From positions 1,488,001-1,552,000 of the forward strand of contig JAXBDG010000016.1 of NCBI GenBank assembly GCA_036320915.1: a stretch of DNA of 64,000 nucleotides, in the 5' to 3' direction. Of this stretch, positions 22,661 to 32,461 are shown in pieces (positions within the stretch are counted from its first letter, which is position 1; each line of letters opens with the position of its first letter). This DNA comes from Linnemannia elongata (lineage: Eukaryota; Mortierellomycota; Mortierellomycetes; Mortierellales; Mortierellaceae). Both the position numbers and the translations under genes were made by a program. The notes under the pieces were generated by a model. The model did not search any database. It had not been told where the DNA came from and worked only from the letters and a program-made list of their open reading frames with translations.

Positions 22661-23278
22661 TTAACTAACACCCAGTCCAAATAGCGGAAATTGACATGTT
22701 GAACAAGACCATCGGATATTTTTATTTCTTATTTGCTGTCCGTGGGCTACCTCGCCACTCTTTGCTTGTATAACCCTGCGCGGTGGTATGCATCGTTCCT
22801 CCTGCATCTTGATGATTTCCAGAAGTAACTTGTTTATTTCCCCAAGTCCTAAAGTTCCCTCTGGGTTGTCTCGTTTTTCTGCTGCAAAGCTTCGACCTGC
22901 CGCGGTGGTCCTCGACCTTAGCCCCAAATTCCTTGTGTTACTGCTGGTGGATACGTGATGTGCCGACTTGTGATGGCGTTGGTGTGGAGGTGGGTGCGGA
23001 TGCAAGGGTTAGTGTACGAGTCAACGCTCCCGTCCTTGACGTTGATCTTGTCGTCCTCCTTGATACAGGCGTTGATAGTGCTGGTGGCGGCAGCTGTTGC
23101 GCTGGCTGTGTTGGTTATAGTATTGGCGTTGCTTTGCAACGCTGAGCGCACATTAGAGTTGTCTGATGGCCTTGATATAGTTGGCCCCGATAACGCTTCA
23201 CTCTCACTCTTTCATGCCGTCTGTCCCAGCATGTTGTTTCCGTAGTGCGGCATTCTCCTCGCCGTGTTTCGTTGACAT
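22661..23278 (-). CDS. Doubtful spliced gene, structure unresolved
   Basis: Three minus-strand open segments look protein-like. One begins at an ATG at 23278 (MSTKHGEENAALRKQH). A second runs about 23220-22918 (NVRSALQSNANTITNTAS, then KEDDKINVKDGSVDSYTNP). A third lies at about 22920-22661 (EGTLGLGEINKLLLEIIKMQ). I could not find splice sites joining all three in phase, and no domain is recognised. It may be a decayed gene or chance. The plus strand offers a hydrophobic ORF over the same bases with no better support. Confidence 0.2.
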
Positions 23279-23913
23279 TACGGTAACTCTCTCAATCAAC
23301 CTTTCCTATTCCTGAAACAGACGCAAGCAAGCCAACCGACAATCCAAAGCAGTGATTTGAGAGAAGTGCTTAAAAGAGGAGTTTGGGTCTTGAAGGCAAT
23401 CTACAAACCCGGCTCAATCATCCAGATTTCCTCCTTCGGTCCTGCAAACGGGAGGCACTACCCAAGGGCGCTTAGGAAGAGGTATTCATTGCTTGATCCA
23501 TTGGGAAAGAGGATGCGTTGTCCAGTGCGTGTGGTTGGTTTCGGGGGTTGGGGTAGAGTGATGAGGAGGGAAAGGGGGGGTGATGGTGTTTGAGGGCCGG
23601 AGATGACGACATCCTGTGATGATGCTGTTTTTCGACGAGGAGGCATGGCTATTGCCACTCCTTTGCCTTGTGCTGGCATGATTTTCTACGAACAACAGGC
23701 CCATTGGACAAGGTCCAGCCACAGTCCAACGAAATGAGGCTTAGCCTTTTGGCCTAAGCGTGACCTTCTCCATCCAACCCCTAAAAGTCAATCTCCTCCT
23801 GCAATGGCGCAGCCATGAAATACAATTACACATCCAGCTCCTCCTAACTTCTTCTTCTAGCCTTCTTATTCTCAATCCATTTCAAATATACACCACCAAC
23901 CTACACACGCACA

Positions 23914-25590
23914 ATGGTCAAGGCATCCATATCGTCGCTCCCTCCCGAAATTATTGATTACATCGCCTCGCACCTCACCAACCCCACTGACCTCAACTCC
24001 TGCTCCCTTCTCAACAATTACTTGTACAGGATTTTCACGCCTCACCTCTGGAAAACCATCCATTTCTGCCACCGGGGTCAGGACAATGCGGATTATTACC
24101 TTGCATTCTATGACCGACACAGAGTGAGATGGTTCTCTCGACTCGAGCAGAGTATCAAAGCTGGCAGTCTAGACAGGAATGGCCATTGGGTCCAGTCAAT
24201 CAGATCTGGATACTTCGACACTGTCAAGTTGCTAGCGTCTCATGGACACAATCTGACGGGGCTCCAGGAGCTCAAGCTGGGATCTGATCCAAGTATGACG
24301 ACTAACCCCTTCGGTCGCCTGCGGAAGACTCTGGATCTAGAGCTATTGGTCACTGTTCTGCGAAGGTGTACCAGTCTTCAGAGTCTCAAGTTGGTCGGGC
24401 GCTTATTGAATGAGACGAAACCTGGTTGGTTGAAGGTGCTTGGATCTATCCCCGTCAGTGTTGAGAACCTGGAACTCGAAGACTGGTGTCCAGCCGGGAG
24501 CTCACGTTGGATATCTGAGCCTTTGAACAATAGTTTGGGGCCTTATCGCAATGAGGTGGTCGAAACAACAACTCAACCACCTCCACCAACGTTATTTCAC
24601 CTCAAACGATTGGCACTTATCAGCTATTCAGCCCACGTCAGCCAAAAGACCACACACTTTTTGCTCAGCAATAGCCCCAACCTCGAGACAATCTACCTCT
24701 CCTCTTCCAACCAACGCGGATCGCTACAGTTGGTTTCGTCGCTCCTCGCCAGCCATTGTCCTCGTGTTAAGCACCTCCATCTGCTGGAATGGGATAACAG
24801 CTCTGACGCCGAACTTGCAGATTTGCTCCAATGTAGCAAGTCCGGGTGGAGGACAGTGGATATGCCGCGGCCGTCAACCGGTGCTCGTCAAGAGTTCGGC
24901 AAACTTTCGACTGTTGCTCTACTCAAGCACGCCCCCACTCTTGAGAACATCTGCCTTGCTGGATGTTGGACTCTGCCAAGTTCTGCTGTCCAAGCCCTTC
25001 TGAGCTCTGCGCCTAATCTCAAAAGGTTCGATACTATTTCCGACTCTGTGTCAGGGGGTAGCCGTGATCTCACCCTAGATGCCCGTGACATTATAGCAGG
25101 AGACGACTGGGTGTGTACATCACTCGAGTCCCTACAAGTCCAGATCGGTGGGATCCCACGGCCAGATGTTCACATCAGGCATGATGGGCAACCATTTACG
25201 AGTACCCTTAATTTCGAAGGCACCATCGAGGACAGTCGCTCGATCCAACGACTGGTGTATATTCAACTCGGTCGGCTTACCCAGTTGAAGCAACTCGTTC
25301 TGGGTCGCGGAATCGTCAAGCAACAGACAGCTCTTACTGCTGGGCTAGATTTGGAAGATGGTGGAGGGGAAGAGAGCGGTGGCGATGATGGTGGTAGAGT
25401 TGAATATCACCATGGGTTCCAGTATGAGTGTTTAGAGATGAGCCTCGCTAGCGGAATGGGTCTGATGGCAGGATTGAAGGAGCTCAGGAGAATGGAGGTT
25501 AACGCCATGGCGACCACAAAGTGGGAGAACGAGGATATTGAGTGGATATGCGAACATTGGCCTAAATTGGACCCCAAGTACAAATTTTAG
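23914..25590 (+). CDS. F-box protein with C-terminal leucine-rich region
   Basis: Single exon, 558 aa. Residues 4-50 are an F-box (SISSLPPEIIDYIASHLTNP, SCSLLNNYLYRIFTPHLWKT). The rest is a run of irregular LRR-type segments (LTGLQELKLG, CTSLQSLKLVG, SVENLELEDW, HLKRLALISY, SPNLETIYLSSS, CPRVKHLHLLEW, APTLENICLAGCW, APNLKRF). It has an acidic Gly/Glu loop near residues 480-495. Family members are substrate receptors of SCF ubiquitin ligases through Skp1 binding; the substrate is unknown. The start is the first ATG after a CT-rich leader. Confidence 0.82.
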   Translation: MVKASISSLPPEIIDYIASHLTNPTDLNSCSLLNNYLYRIFTPHLWKTIHFCHRGQDNADYYLAFYDRHRVRWFSRLEQSIKAGSLDRNGHWVQSIRSGYFDTVKLLASHGHNLTGLQELKLGSDPSMTTNPFGRLRKTLDLELLVTVLRRCTSLQSLKLVGRLLNETKPGWLKVLGSIPVSVENLELEDWCPAGSSRWISEPLNNSLGPYRNEVVETTTQPPPPTLFHLKRLALISYSAHVSQKTTHFLLSNSPNLETIYLSSSNQRGSLQLVSSLLASHCPRVKHLHLLEWDNSSDAELADLLQCSKSGWRTVDMPRPSTGARQEFGKLSTVALLKHAPTLENICLAGCWTLPSSAVQALLSSAPNLKRFDTISDSVSGGSRDLTLDARDIIAGDDWVCTSLESLQVQIGGIPRPDVHIRHDGQPFTSTLNFEGTIEDSRSIQRLVYIQLGRLTQLKQLVLGRGIVKQQTALTAGLDLEDGGGEESGGDDGGRVEYHHGFQYECLEMSLASGMGLMAGLKELRRMEVNAMATTKWENEDIEWICEHWPKLDPKYKF

Positions 25591-25688
25591 TTCTGATCTG
25601 ATCTTTGTGGATGAACACATAGATGGAGTGAGAATAGTATCAAATAATAAAAGTAAACATGGGTGGTGCCATTGACGATAATTTTTTT

Positions 25689-27610
25689 TTATTGAGATGT
25701 GGTTGTGGTATGGTTGAAGGTCAGCTTGTGTTGCATGTCGAGGGTCACATCAGATACAGTGTGGCTGGAGGAGGTCGAAAAAGTTGAACTAGCTGAGACC
25801 GGGCTGGTGGTAGTAGAGAAGGATGTGCTGGTGGTGGAGACATCGGACATTTTTTCATCGGCAGGTTCCTGCTTGATGTTGTCGTGCTTGACCCGCTTGC
25901 TCCTCTCCTGACTTCTGCCACCCACAGAATCCGGTAAAAGACTCTGCGTGGGGCTCAGAACCATCAATAGGGATGGATAGGAAGTCATGTCAACGAATTC
26001 TTGGAGTCCTTGCTTATATTGAGATGACGTCTGATGGTACGATCGCGACAGCTGCTGATGTTGTTGTTTTGCCTTGCTCCATGAATCCCGTATCGACTTT
26101 TTGCGCTGTTCTGACGCCTGCTCATACTTTCTTTGCAACTCGATCCTCGCCTGGTCTTGCTTTTGTTGTAGCTCGCTCCTTGCCTGGTTGTACTTTTTTT
26201 GTAACTCAATCGTCGCCTGGCTGTGCTTTTGCTGCAACTCTATCCTCGCTTGGTCGTATTCTGGTCGTATTTCGTTCCTCGCTTGGTCGTACTTTTGTTG
26301 CTCCTTGTTCCTTGCCTTGTCGTATTCATACTTTTGTTCCAACTTGATCATCGCCGAGTCCGTTGACTGTAGGTACAGCTTATGTGCGTTATGGCGTTGG
26401 CGCGATTCACAAGCATAGGCAGCATTGACCAACTTGCAGTATTGACGTGCTGATCTCAGGTTATGGAGCGCTATGTCGAGCCTGGCGTCATCCCTATTCA
26501 CTTGTGATTTGCTGCGTTTACTAGCCTTTCCGGTAAATCGTCCCATAGATCCTGGGTTCTTGTTTACCCATAAAGAAAAGGTTATTCTCCACAGGTCCAT
26601 AAGATCGCAGAAGTCGTCCATGAGTCTTTGGTGAGTTTTGAGAGCCACAGAGAGGTCGCTGGGGAGACACGATGTTAAGTCATAAGAGTCTCGTAAAATC
26701 CTGTCCTGAATGAGGAGTGGAAGTGGGATTTCTTGATGGAGCTCGCCGTCAGCCTCAGCATTGACTGGTTTATCGGCTGAAGGAGTGATATCTCTAGAGG
26801 AGGTCTCTGCGAAACGGTTGTGCGAAGTTGAGGTGCTGGTTGTCTTCTTGGTTGTTGTTGATACCGGTGCTCCTGTGGGGGTCGATGTAGTTGCCGATGT
26901 TAATGTTGCTGGTGGTGGTAGTGGTGTTAGAGGGTCCAGGTACAGGTTTGCGAGACATTCATCAAGTGGGGTTTCCTCGTCATAGTCGGATCGACCTCTT
27001 TTCTGATTTGCTGGTGTTGCTGGCACTGGTGATGTTGTTTGTAGGTGTGTTGAAGCAAGGGGATGGTGTATCTGGACGGCGCCTATACCTTCGACCAATC
27101 TGTCCACCAAGTCTGGGTGAACATTTGCGCCACTTTCAAAATAACCCTGTTGCCTCTTGTCGTCGTCTCCTCTGTTTGGCCTAGTTTATCAGAGACCAAT
27201 GCAGCAATGTTAGTACTAAGGTGTGAGAAAAACAAAAACGAACAGCGGTATCGTAATGATTTTACAAGTAGTTCATACCTTGTTGACCGCGCAAATGCTT
27301 GAGGGCGAGGCTCTGCTAACTGAGTTGCAATCGCGAAGGAAGCTTCTGCTGAACGAAAAGCATTTTTAGAACGAAGTTCGTCGAACTGAACGACGGCTTC
27401 TTGTTGTTGAGGGTGAAGCCCCTCGACTGCAAGGGAAGCAAACGCGTCGACCAAGGTGGGAGGTACAGCAGACGACGATGATGAAGAATATATAGCTTGC
27501 AAAGAAGGAGTGGAGTATGCTTTTGTAATCGGAGTGAGAGTTGTGGTTGTGGTTGACATTGATGATCTGCTGACACGGCGGTTGTTGGTGCTAGCTGCTT
27601 GTGCTGCCAT
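25689..27610 (-). CDS. Unrecognised protein with 11-residue coiled-coil repeats
   Basis: Two exons, 27610-27279 and 27180-25689, joined by a GTATGA...TAG intron in frame (exon 1 ends in AG, exon 2 adds G), giving 607 aa. Residues 1-75 are Ser/Thr-rich. About 136-250 is a low-complexity Thr/Pro linker. About 255-380 is helical (RLMDDFCDLMDLWRITFSLW). Residues about 392-476 consist of seven near-identical units of the type KYDQARIELQQ, period 11 (the first is 13), a hendecad right-handed coiled coil. The tail is Ser/Thr-rich with a KQEP site that fits a SUMO consensus (psi-K-x-E: IKQE). Nuclear or cytoskeletal scaffold roles are possible, but I recognise no family. Convergent with the F-box gene, with stops under 100 bp apart. 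Confidence 0.68.
26084..26336 (-). repeat. 33-bp tandem repeat inside coding exon
   Basis: Seven units of about 33 bp in frame, encoding the 11-residue coiled-coil period of the surrounding gene. Seen directly from the repeated TTGCAACTC/TCGCTTGGTCG pattern on the plus strand. Confidence 0.85.
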
Positions 27611-28174
27611 TGTGAAGGAGGTGGGAGCGTTGGCTTTTTTTGCGTGGAAGGAACTGACAAGTGAAGTTGGTGTATATTGAGAAAGTAAGAGATGGAAGGG
27701 AAGGTCGCAAAAAGAAAAGTGAGGGGAAGGAAAAGGAAGACGAAGATAAAGGAAAAAGAAAAAAGGAGTGTAATAGTTGTGTGGGAAGAAACGAGGCGAA
27801 AAGTAGATAGGGAGCAAAGGGAGGACATGGTCTGATGCATGGATGGGACCATTCAAACGGGAAGAAAGAAAAAAAATTGAGCTTGGACTGCGACGGGAGA
27901 CTTCCCGCAAGGGGTCTCGAGAGACGGGTTGAAAGAGATGAGAGAGCTATCTGAAAGTAACCGCCTTTAAGTTTAGGAGCGAAAGAAAAAAGCAAAGACG
28001 TAGGTGTCCTTTCTGGCGCCAGGTGGAGCCGCCGCTCCGTTGAGTGAGTAGTGGTATCGACTGAATTGAATTGATTCAGATATAAAATTGATAAAAAGGG
28101 GGCAGGGTTAATCGTAAACAAGATGCTGAACCCTGACCCTGACACCCCAGCTCAGCGCAAAAACTCTTTCTCCT

Positions 28175-28211
<37 letters not shown>

Positions 28212-28629
28212 ACCACTACCACTACCACTACCACATGTTATCTCTAAGCTACACGATCTAAGGCACCCATGCATTCTGCTAAACGGGATGGATCCGAAAA
28301 AGACAAAAGGTGAGTCCACTCTTCTCACCTGCGCAACCGCAGGCACCATATCCTCTGTCCCGTGCTGGCCTACAATTTCTTCTGCCTTACCGCTGCTGCC
28401 ATACTTTGAACATGCAATACAATCTGAACTTCAATATTACCACCGGCCCATCTCACCAACAACATATGAATGCTTTTCAACACCGTTCTTTATTGATAGT
28501 TTTTCATGTTACTCACTCCTACGCTTTTGAATACCTGGTTGTGTATTATTATTATTATTTTTTGGTAAGACTACTGGTGCTGCTGCTTCTAGCTACCTAC
28601 TAGGTGGCAGGAAAAAAAGTCGGTAGTGC
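27611..28629. other. Intergenic, promoter side plus CT microsatellite
   Basis: 27660-27900 is purine-rich on plus, that is CT-rich upstream of the minus-strand coiled-coil gene. A CT microsatellite lies at 28175-28210. The ORFs here are artefacts of these tracts. No gene is seen. Confidence 0.55.
28175..28210. repeat. (CT)n microsatellite
   Basis: CT dinucleotide run with one TTT interruption, read directly. Confidence 0.9.
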
Positions 28630-30012
28630 CCACCCAGACTGTGTTCGGACTTGGGAGTCGAATCAACTGGTTGTTGACGCGATCCGCCAGGGTCACGGCA
28701 TCATTCTTCACAACATAGTATCCTTCCTCAACAAATCACCATGTATAGGTGTCCCTAACCCTTTTCAGCTCCTTCAAGCATGAATCGACTTCTTCCTTGT
28801 CCTGCACCCCTTCAACCTTGACACGAAGTGTCTGCAGCCCCTATCCTCGAAGACCTCAATGCTCGTGATATATGTTTTGGCAACTAGGGCCACCGGACTA
28901 TTGCAAGGTCTGGCGATCGTGTTGAAAGACCCTTTAGAGCCGTCATCGCCACCCTCTCACCGACGATCAGAGCACACCTCGTAGATCGATTCATTCAACA
29001 CAATACTGGCCAACGTCTCTCGATGGCGTAGAATGGTTCTCAACTTTTCAAACCTTGTCAACTCACAGAACTTAAATCCACACCGCTCCAACTGCGGGAA
29101 GGATAGGCTGCCAAGCACATATTGATAGGCGTCCTCGTGGGCATATCAAAACTCGAGTTCCTCAGGGTGTGGGCAGTAGAATGCAATCTATTCAGGAAGA
29201 TCGGAGAGTTGAGTCTCCCTCTGCTCGTTCAGGGAGATGTGCCACGTTCTCGGGTTCGATAAGTGGATAAGGAGTGAGGGTTCCATGATCTCGCGGTCTA
29301 TAACGCTGCTGAGCCTAAGGACTTGGATAACAACTGCTACGGGGCATTGAGACTGCTGCTCTGAAAATAATTAGTTCTTGGGGAAGAAAGGCATGGAAAC
29401 GACGATTCCTCAATGAACACCGCGCGCAAGCTGAGTTGGGTCAAGTAGGGAGAGCATTGTAGCAGCTCAGAGAACTTTTTACGAGTAATGAGGCAAAAGG
29501 GTCAAGACAAATTGGTCAAAACATAGTTGGCGCAGGTGGTGATTATGGCAGCAGAAAATGATACAGACTGTAAACTCTGTTTCACCAATGCAGAGACCCA
29601 GTTATCAATTCACGTCTCCTTCCATGGATTGCTTTCATTACCAACGCTTTCAACGTGCAGACTCTTGCGTGTCCGACGATGGATACCCATAAAACCTCCA
29701 TACTCTGGTTCAAGGGCGCCATCTTCACGATTCTTGTAATTATATCTTGAACTTCAAGAGCTGTACATGCTTGGCAGAACACAAACGAACATTTCTGTCG
29801 TACCATGCACATCTCTTCAACACCTCGATCGAGATATTCTTCAGGATCCCTTCCGATTCTGCAGAGTCAAAAGTAGATGGTGTGTCAAAACGGGTTTGTA
29901 AATCGTATTGCCGATATTTGGAGACTTGTATGCAGGAGATACAGTCTTTAATACTGAGGAAGCCTGCGATGTGTTATGTTATCTCTGGGAGATCTAATGC
30001 GTGCAGCGGCAT
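28630..30012 (-). pseudogene. Decayed F-box/LRR gene
   Basis: Reading the minus strand from the ATG at 30012 gives MPLHALDLPEIT, an in-frame stop, then HIAGFLSIKDCISCIQVSK, an F-box with the usual hydrophobic spacing. After another stop and frame changes come NISIEVLKRC, LEVQDIITRIVKMAPLNQSM, an LTQLSLRAV-type LRR segment, LERCGFKFCELTRF and LASIVLNESIYEVCSD, all in shifted frames. At least three stops and several frameshifts separate pieces that would otherwise form one F-box/LRR protein of about 450 residues, like the intact relative at 23.9 kb. Splicing cannot rescue the stop inside the F-box. Exact endpoints are estimates. Confidence 0.68.
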
Positions 30013-30017
30013 TTGTT

Positions 30018-30047
30018 ACTGCTGCTGCTGCTGTTGTTGTTGTTGTT
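30018..30047. repeat. (CTG)n(TTG)n trinucleotide repeat
   Basis: CTG repeat turning into TTG repeat, about 30 bp, just upstream of the F-box pseudogene start and 210 bp upstream of the RPA3 ATG. Confidence 0.9.
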
Positions 30048-30258
30048 CAACGTTCATTGCTTGTTTTTTATCGTTCTGTGTGGTCTGATTTTTATTTCAT
30101 TCTATGTTGTAGTTGTTCTTAGTGCATGCATAAAAATTAAAGCGAGTATCACGTGGATTATGATTTAGTAGCAACCAGCCTCTCGCCTTCTTTTTTGTTG
30201 TTATCCTTCTCCTTTACCTTCTCTCACTCACTTTCCCTTATATTACTCAACCATTGCA

Positions 30259-31268
30259 ATGTCTCTGCCAACAACCAAGCGCGTCAACTCGGCCATGCTC
30301 CAGAACTGCATCGGAGAGACTGTTAGATTCGTCGGAGAGTTTAAATCGGTATGCCCTTGATTCTTTCAATCACTCATACACATTCAACCACAGGCCACAT
30401 TTATAAACAATAACATCAACGCGGAATCTACAGCGACTGGATAGAGACAAGCTCGACAGACCCCATTGCCTTCCAAGAGAGTAGCTTGTCTACTCTGCTG
30501 GACCTTTGTAGTCCAAGAAAGCAGACATCAACTTGCAACCAACTGACTGGCAGTGCTGATTCACGACAATTAACAACCAAACAACAAACCCCAAAAAATT
30601 CAGTTGACCCTTTGCCACCAAAATTATCGATCATCCACAGACACTGCGGACAGAGGCAAGGGAACATGCATTCATAATATTCTACTTCTTGGTTTTCACT
30701 CCTCGATCTTTAGCGCCAGCATCCTGTAGCCACTTTCCTCGCCTCGGACAAGGGCTCCGTTACCGTCGTCATGAACGATGTATGCTACCACTCTGTTGTT
30801 GTTATCTTTCTTACTTTTTTTTATTAAGATAAATTTGTACGCATTCCACTTACTAATTATTTTCTTGTGTTTACGTCTCCGTGTATGTTATAGACCTCGC
30901 AGTACGGCACCAAGTTTGTGGAAGTCATTGGAACTGTCAACCCCGACCGCTCCATCACAGAAATGATCTCCACCAACTTTGGCGACGACTTTAGTAAGTC
31001 ATCTATCTCAGTCTTATTCATCTCATGGAGTGCATTACAGGATCGACATATGTCTAAACGATACTTCATGGATGAAAGACTCACTAGCTGGGGAGGGATA
31101 AATGCACCGCAGGACCGGCCTCAGTCTGAAGTGAGTCTGGAGGGATATAAAGATAAAAAAAAAAACTAACTTAAAAACCATTGTTTTCGTTTTTTTTCTT
31201 CTGTGGTAGACATGGAGACATATGACGCAATGGTCAGGAAAGCTCAAAAGTTCCCATCTGTATTCTAA
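30259..31268 (+). CDS. RFA3: Replication protein A subunit 3 (RPA14-like)
   Basis: Four exons: 30259-30348, 30720-30779, 30894-30993, 31210-31268. Phases 0, 0, 1 agree and give 102 aa. The product is one OB-fold: MLQNCIGETVRFVGEF (strand 1), ATFLASDKGSVTVVMND (strands 2-3), TKFVEVIGTVNPDRSI (strand 4-5) and the closing helix NMETYDAMVRKAQKFPSVF, the classical end of RPA14. It is the smallest subunit of the single-stranded-DNA-binding heterotrimer RPA and helps assemble it through the C-terminal helix bundle. The length is slightly below the usual 110-122 aa. The second exon start is the least certain junction. Confidence 0.85.
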
Positions 31269-32461
31269 AAACCCACCACACCCAGGATAACCAACCACTC
31301 ACCCATTCGCACAAACAACATAATTCAGTCGACGGATCGCTTGGACACTACGCAGACATTTTTCTTGATAAGGCGATAGGAAGTGAGACCCTCAGAAACG
31401 AGATCGTACTTTTTCAGTATTATCGCCACTATACTAGTTGAACTTGCAATAAACAACAGATCCCACAAACCGATTGCATGCTGAGTGATTGCACAGTGCA
31501 AGAGAAGCAAGAGTCATTACAGTATCAAGAAGTAGATTTTCCATGGCGTAAGGAATACAAAACAGACAGATTGTAGGATCATCAGTGGTGCTTTTGTGCT
31601 GTTGGACAGGGAGATACAGGATGACATGTTCGGACACAGAGAGAGACAGAGAGAGAGAGAGAAAGTGACATTGTGAAATGGACCCAGCAACGGACAGTGA
31701 GTTGGGCAGCGTGAGCGAGGATCAGATGGATGGTGATTGGAGAGTGTATAGCAGCCCTTCCCCCTGAAGAAGTATTTTTATGTTCCATATTCCACAACAT
31801 CCTTGTAGGAGACGGACACATGGACATAATGGGTACAAGGGACAAAGCAAGAAGGTCGACAGGGGTTAATGCCTCTGAGTTGTAAATGAAAACGAAAAGG
31901 AAGAAGCGAACGGACAACAGACAGGGCGAGAAGCTAGCCTTGTACTTGCGAACCAATTCTCGTTCATGTAGCCCCGTCCTTTGTGCCCATGCCCCTTTTT
32001 TGTCATCCTTGATTTTGATTCGACTGACTTGCTTCTTTTCGCGTATAGAGCGAACGAACAAACGAACAACAGAGATTGAAACGCTTCGAAGCTTGGACCT
32101 CACCCTCTGTTCTTTACTTCTTTTTCCTTTTCAACCCATGCAACACTAACTGCCCCTTCTTTCCTTCCTCTTTTTCTTTTACTTTCTTCTCCTTCTTCTT
32201 CTTCTTCACTCTTTCCTTCTTCCTCCCTTTCTCCCATTCACCCCGACAAAGAAGAAAGAAGAAAAGCACATCCTCCCTCCATTCCCAACACTCAAAAAAG
32301 TACGCGCGCGTGCTCTCAAAACATACATACCCTTCCTTTTTGTTTCTCCCTCTCCACATCCTTGTCTCCCTCTTACTTTTTCTAGTTCCCACGAACTACA
32401 TACACATACTTTTCTTTCCCTACTCTGTCCGATCGACACCTTCCCTCAGAACAATCGACAA
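31269..32461. other. Intergenic between tandem genes
   Basis: Contains a short GA repeat near 31642-31664 and a strongly CT-rich promoter block at 32100-32450, with TACATACA-type motifs, upstream of the cargo-lectin ATG. No gene is supported. Confidence 0.6.

Larger units (their letters stand above)
21578..23913. other. Gene-poor, repeat-derived interval
   Basis: Contains an inverted repeat at 21827-21871, a degenerate tandem motif at about 22020-22280, a plus-strand Lys/Arg-rich ORF at 22301-22684 with no domain, and a doubtful minus-strand candidate at 22661-23278 (listed separately). The 23680-23913 segment is CT-rich and probably the promoter of the F-box gene. Confidence 0.45.

Noticed and set aside
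22301..22684. Lys/Arg-rich plus-strand ORF as a gene or transposase fragment
   Set aside because: No domain, no splice partner, and it continues into the neighbouring low-complexity repeat tract. Composition alone explains the frame.
29527..30088. Plus-strand ORFs over the F-box pseudogene and CTG repeat
   Set aside because: The minus strand gives a clear F-box and LRR pieces in order. The plus ORFs are shadows and end in a poly-Cys run made by the trinucleotide repeat.
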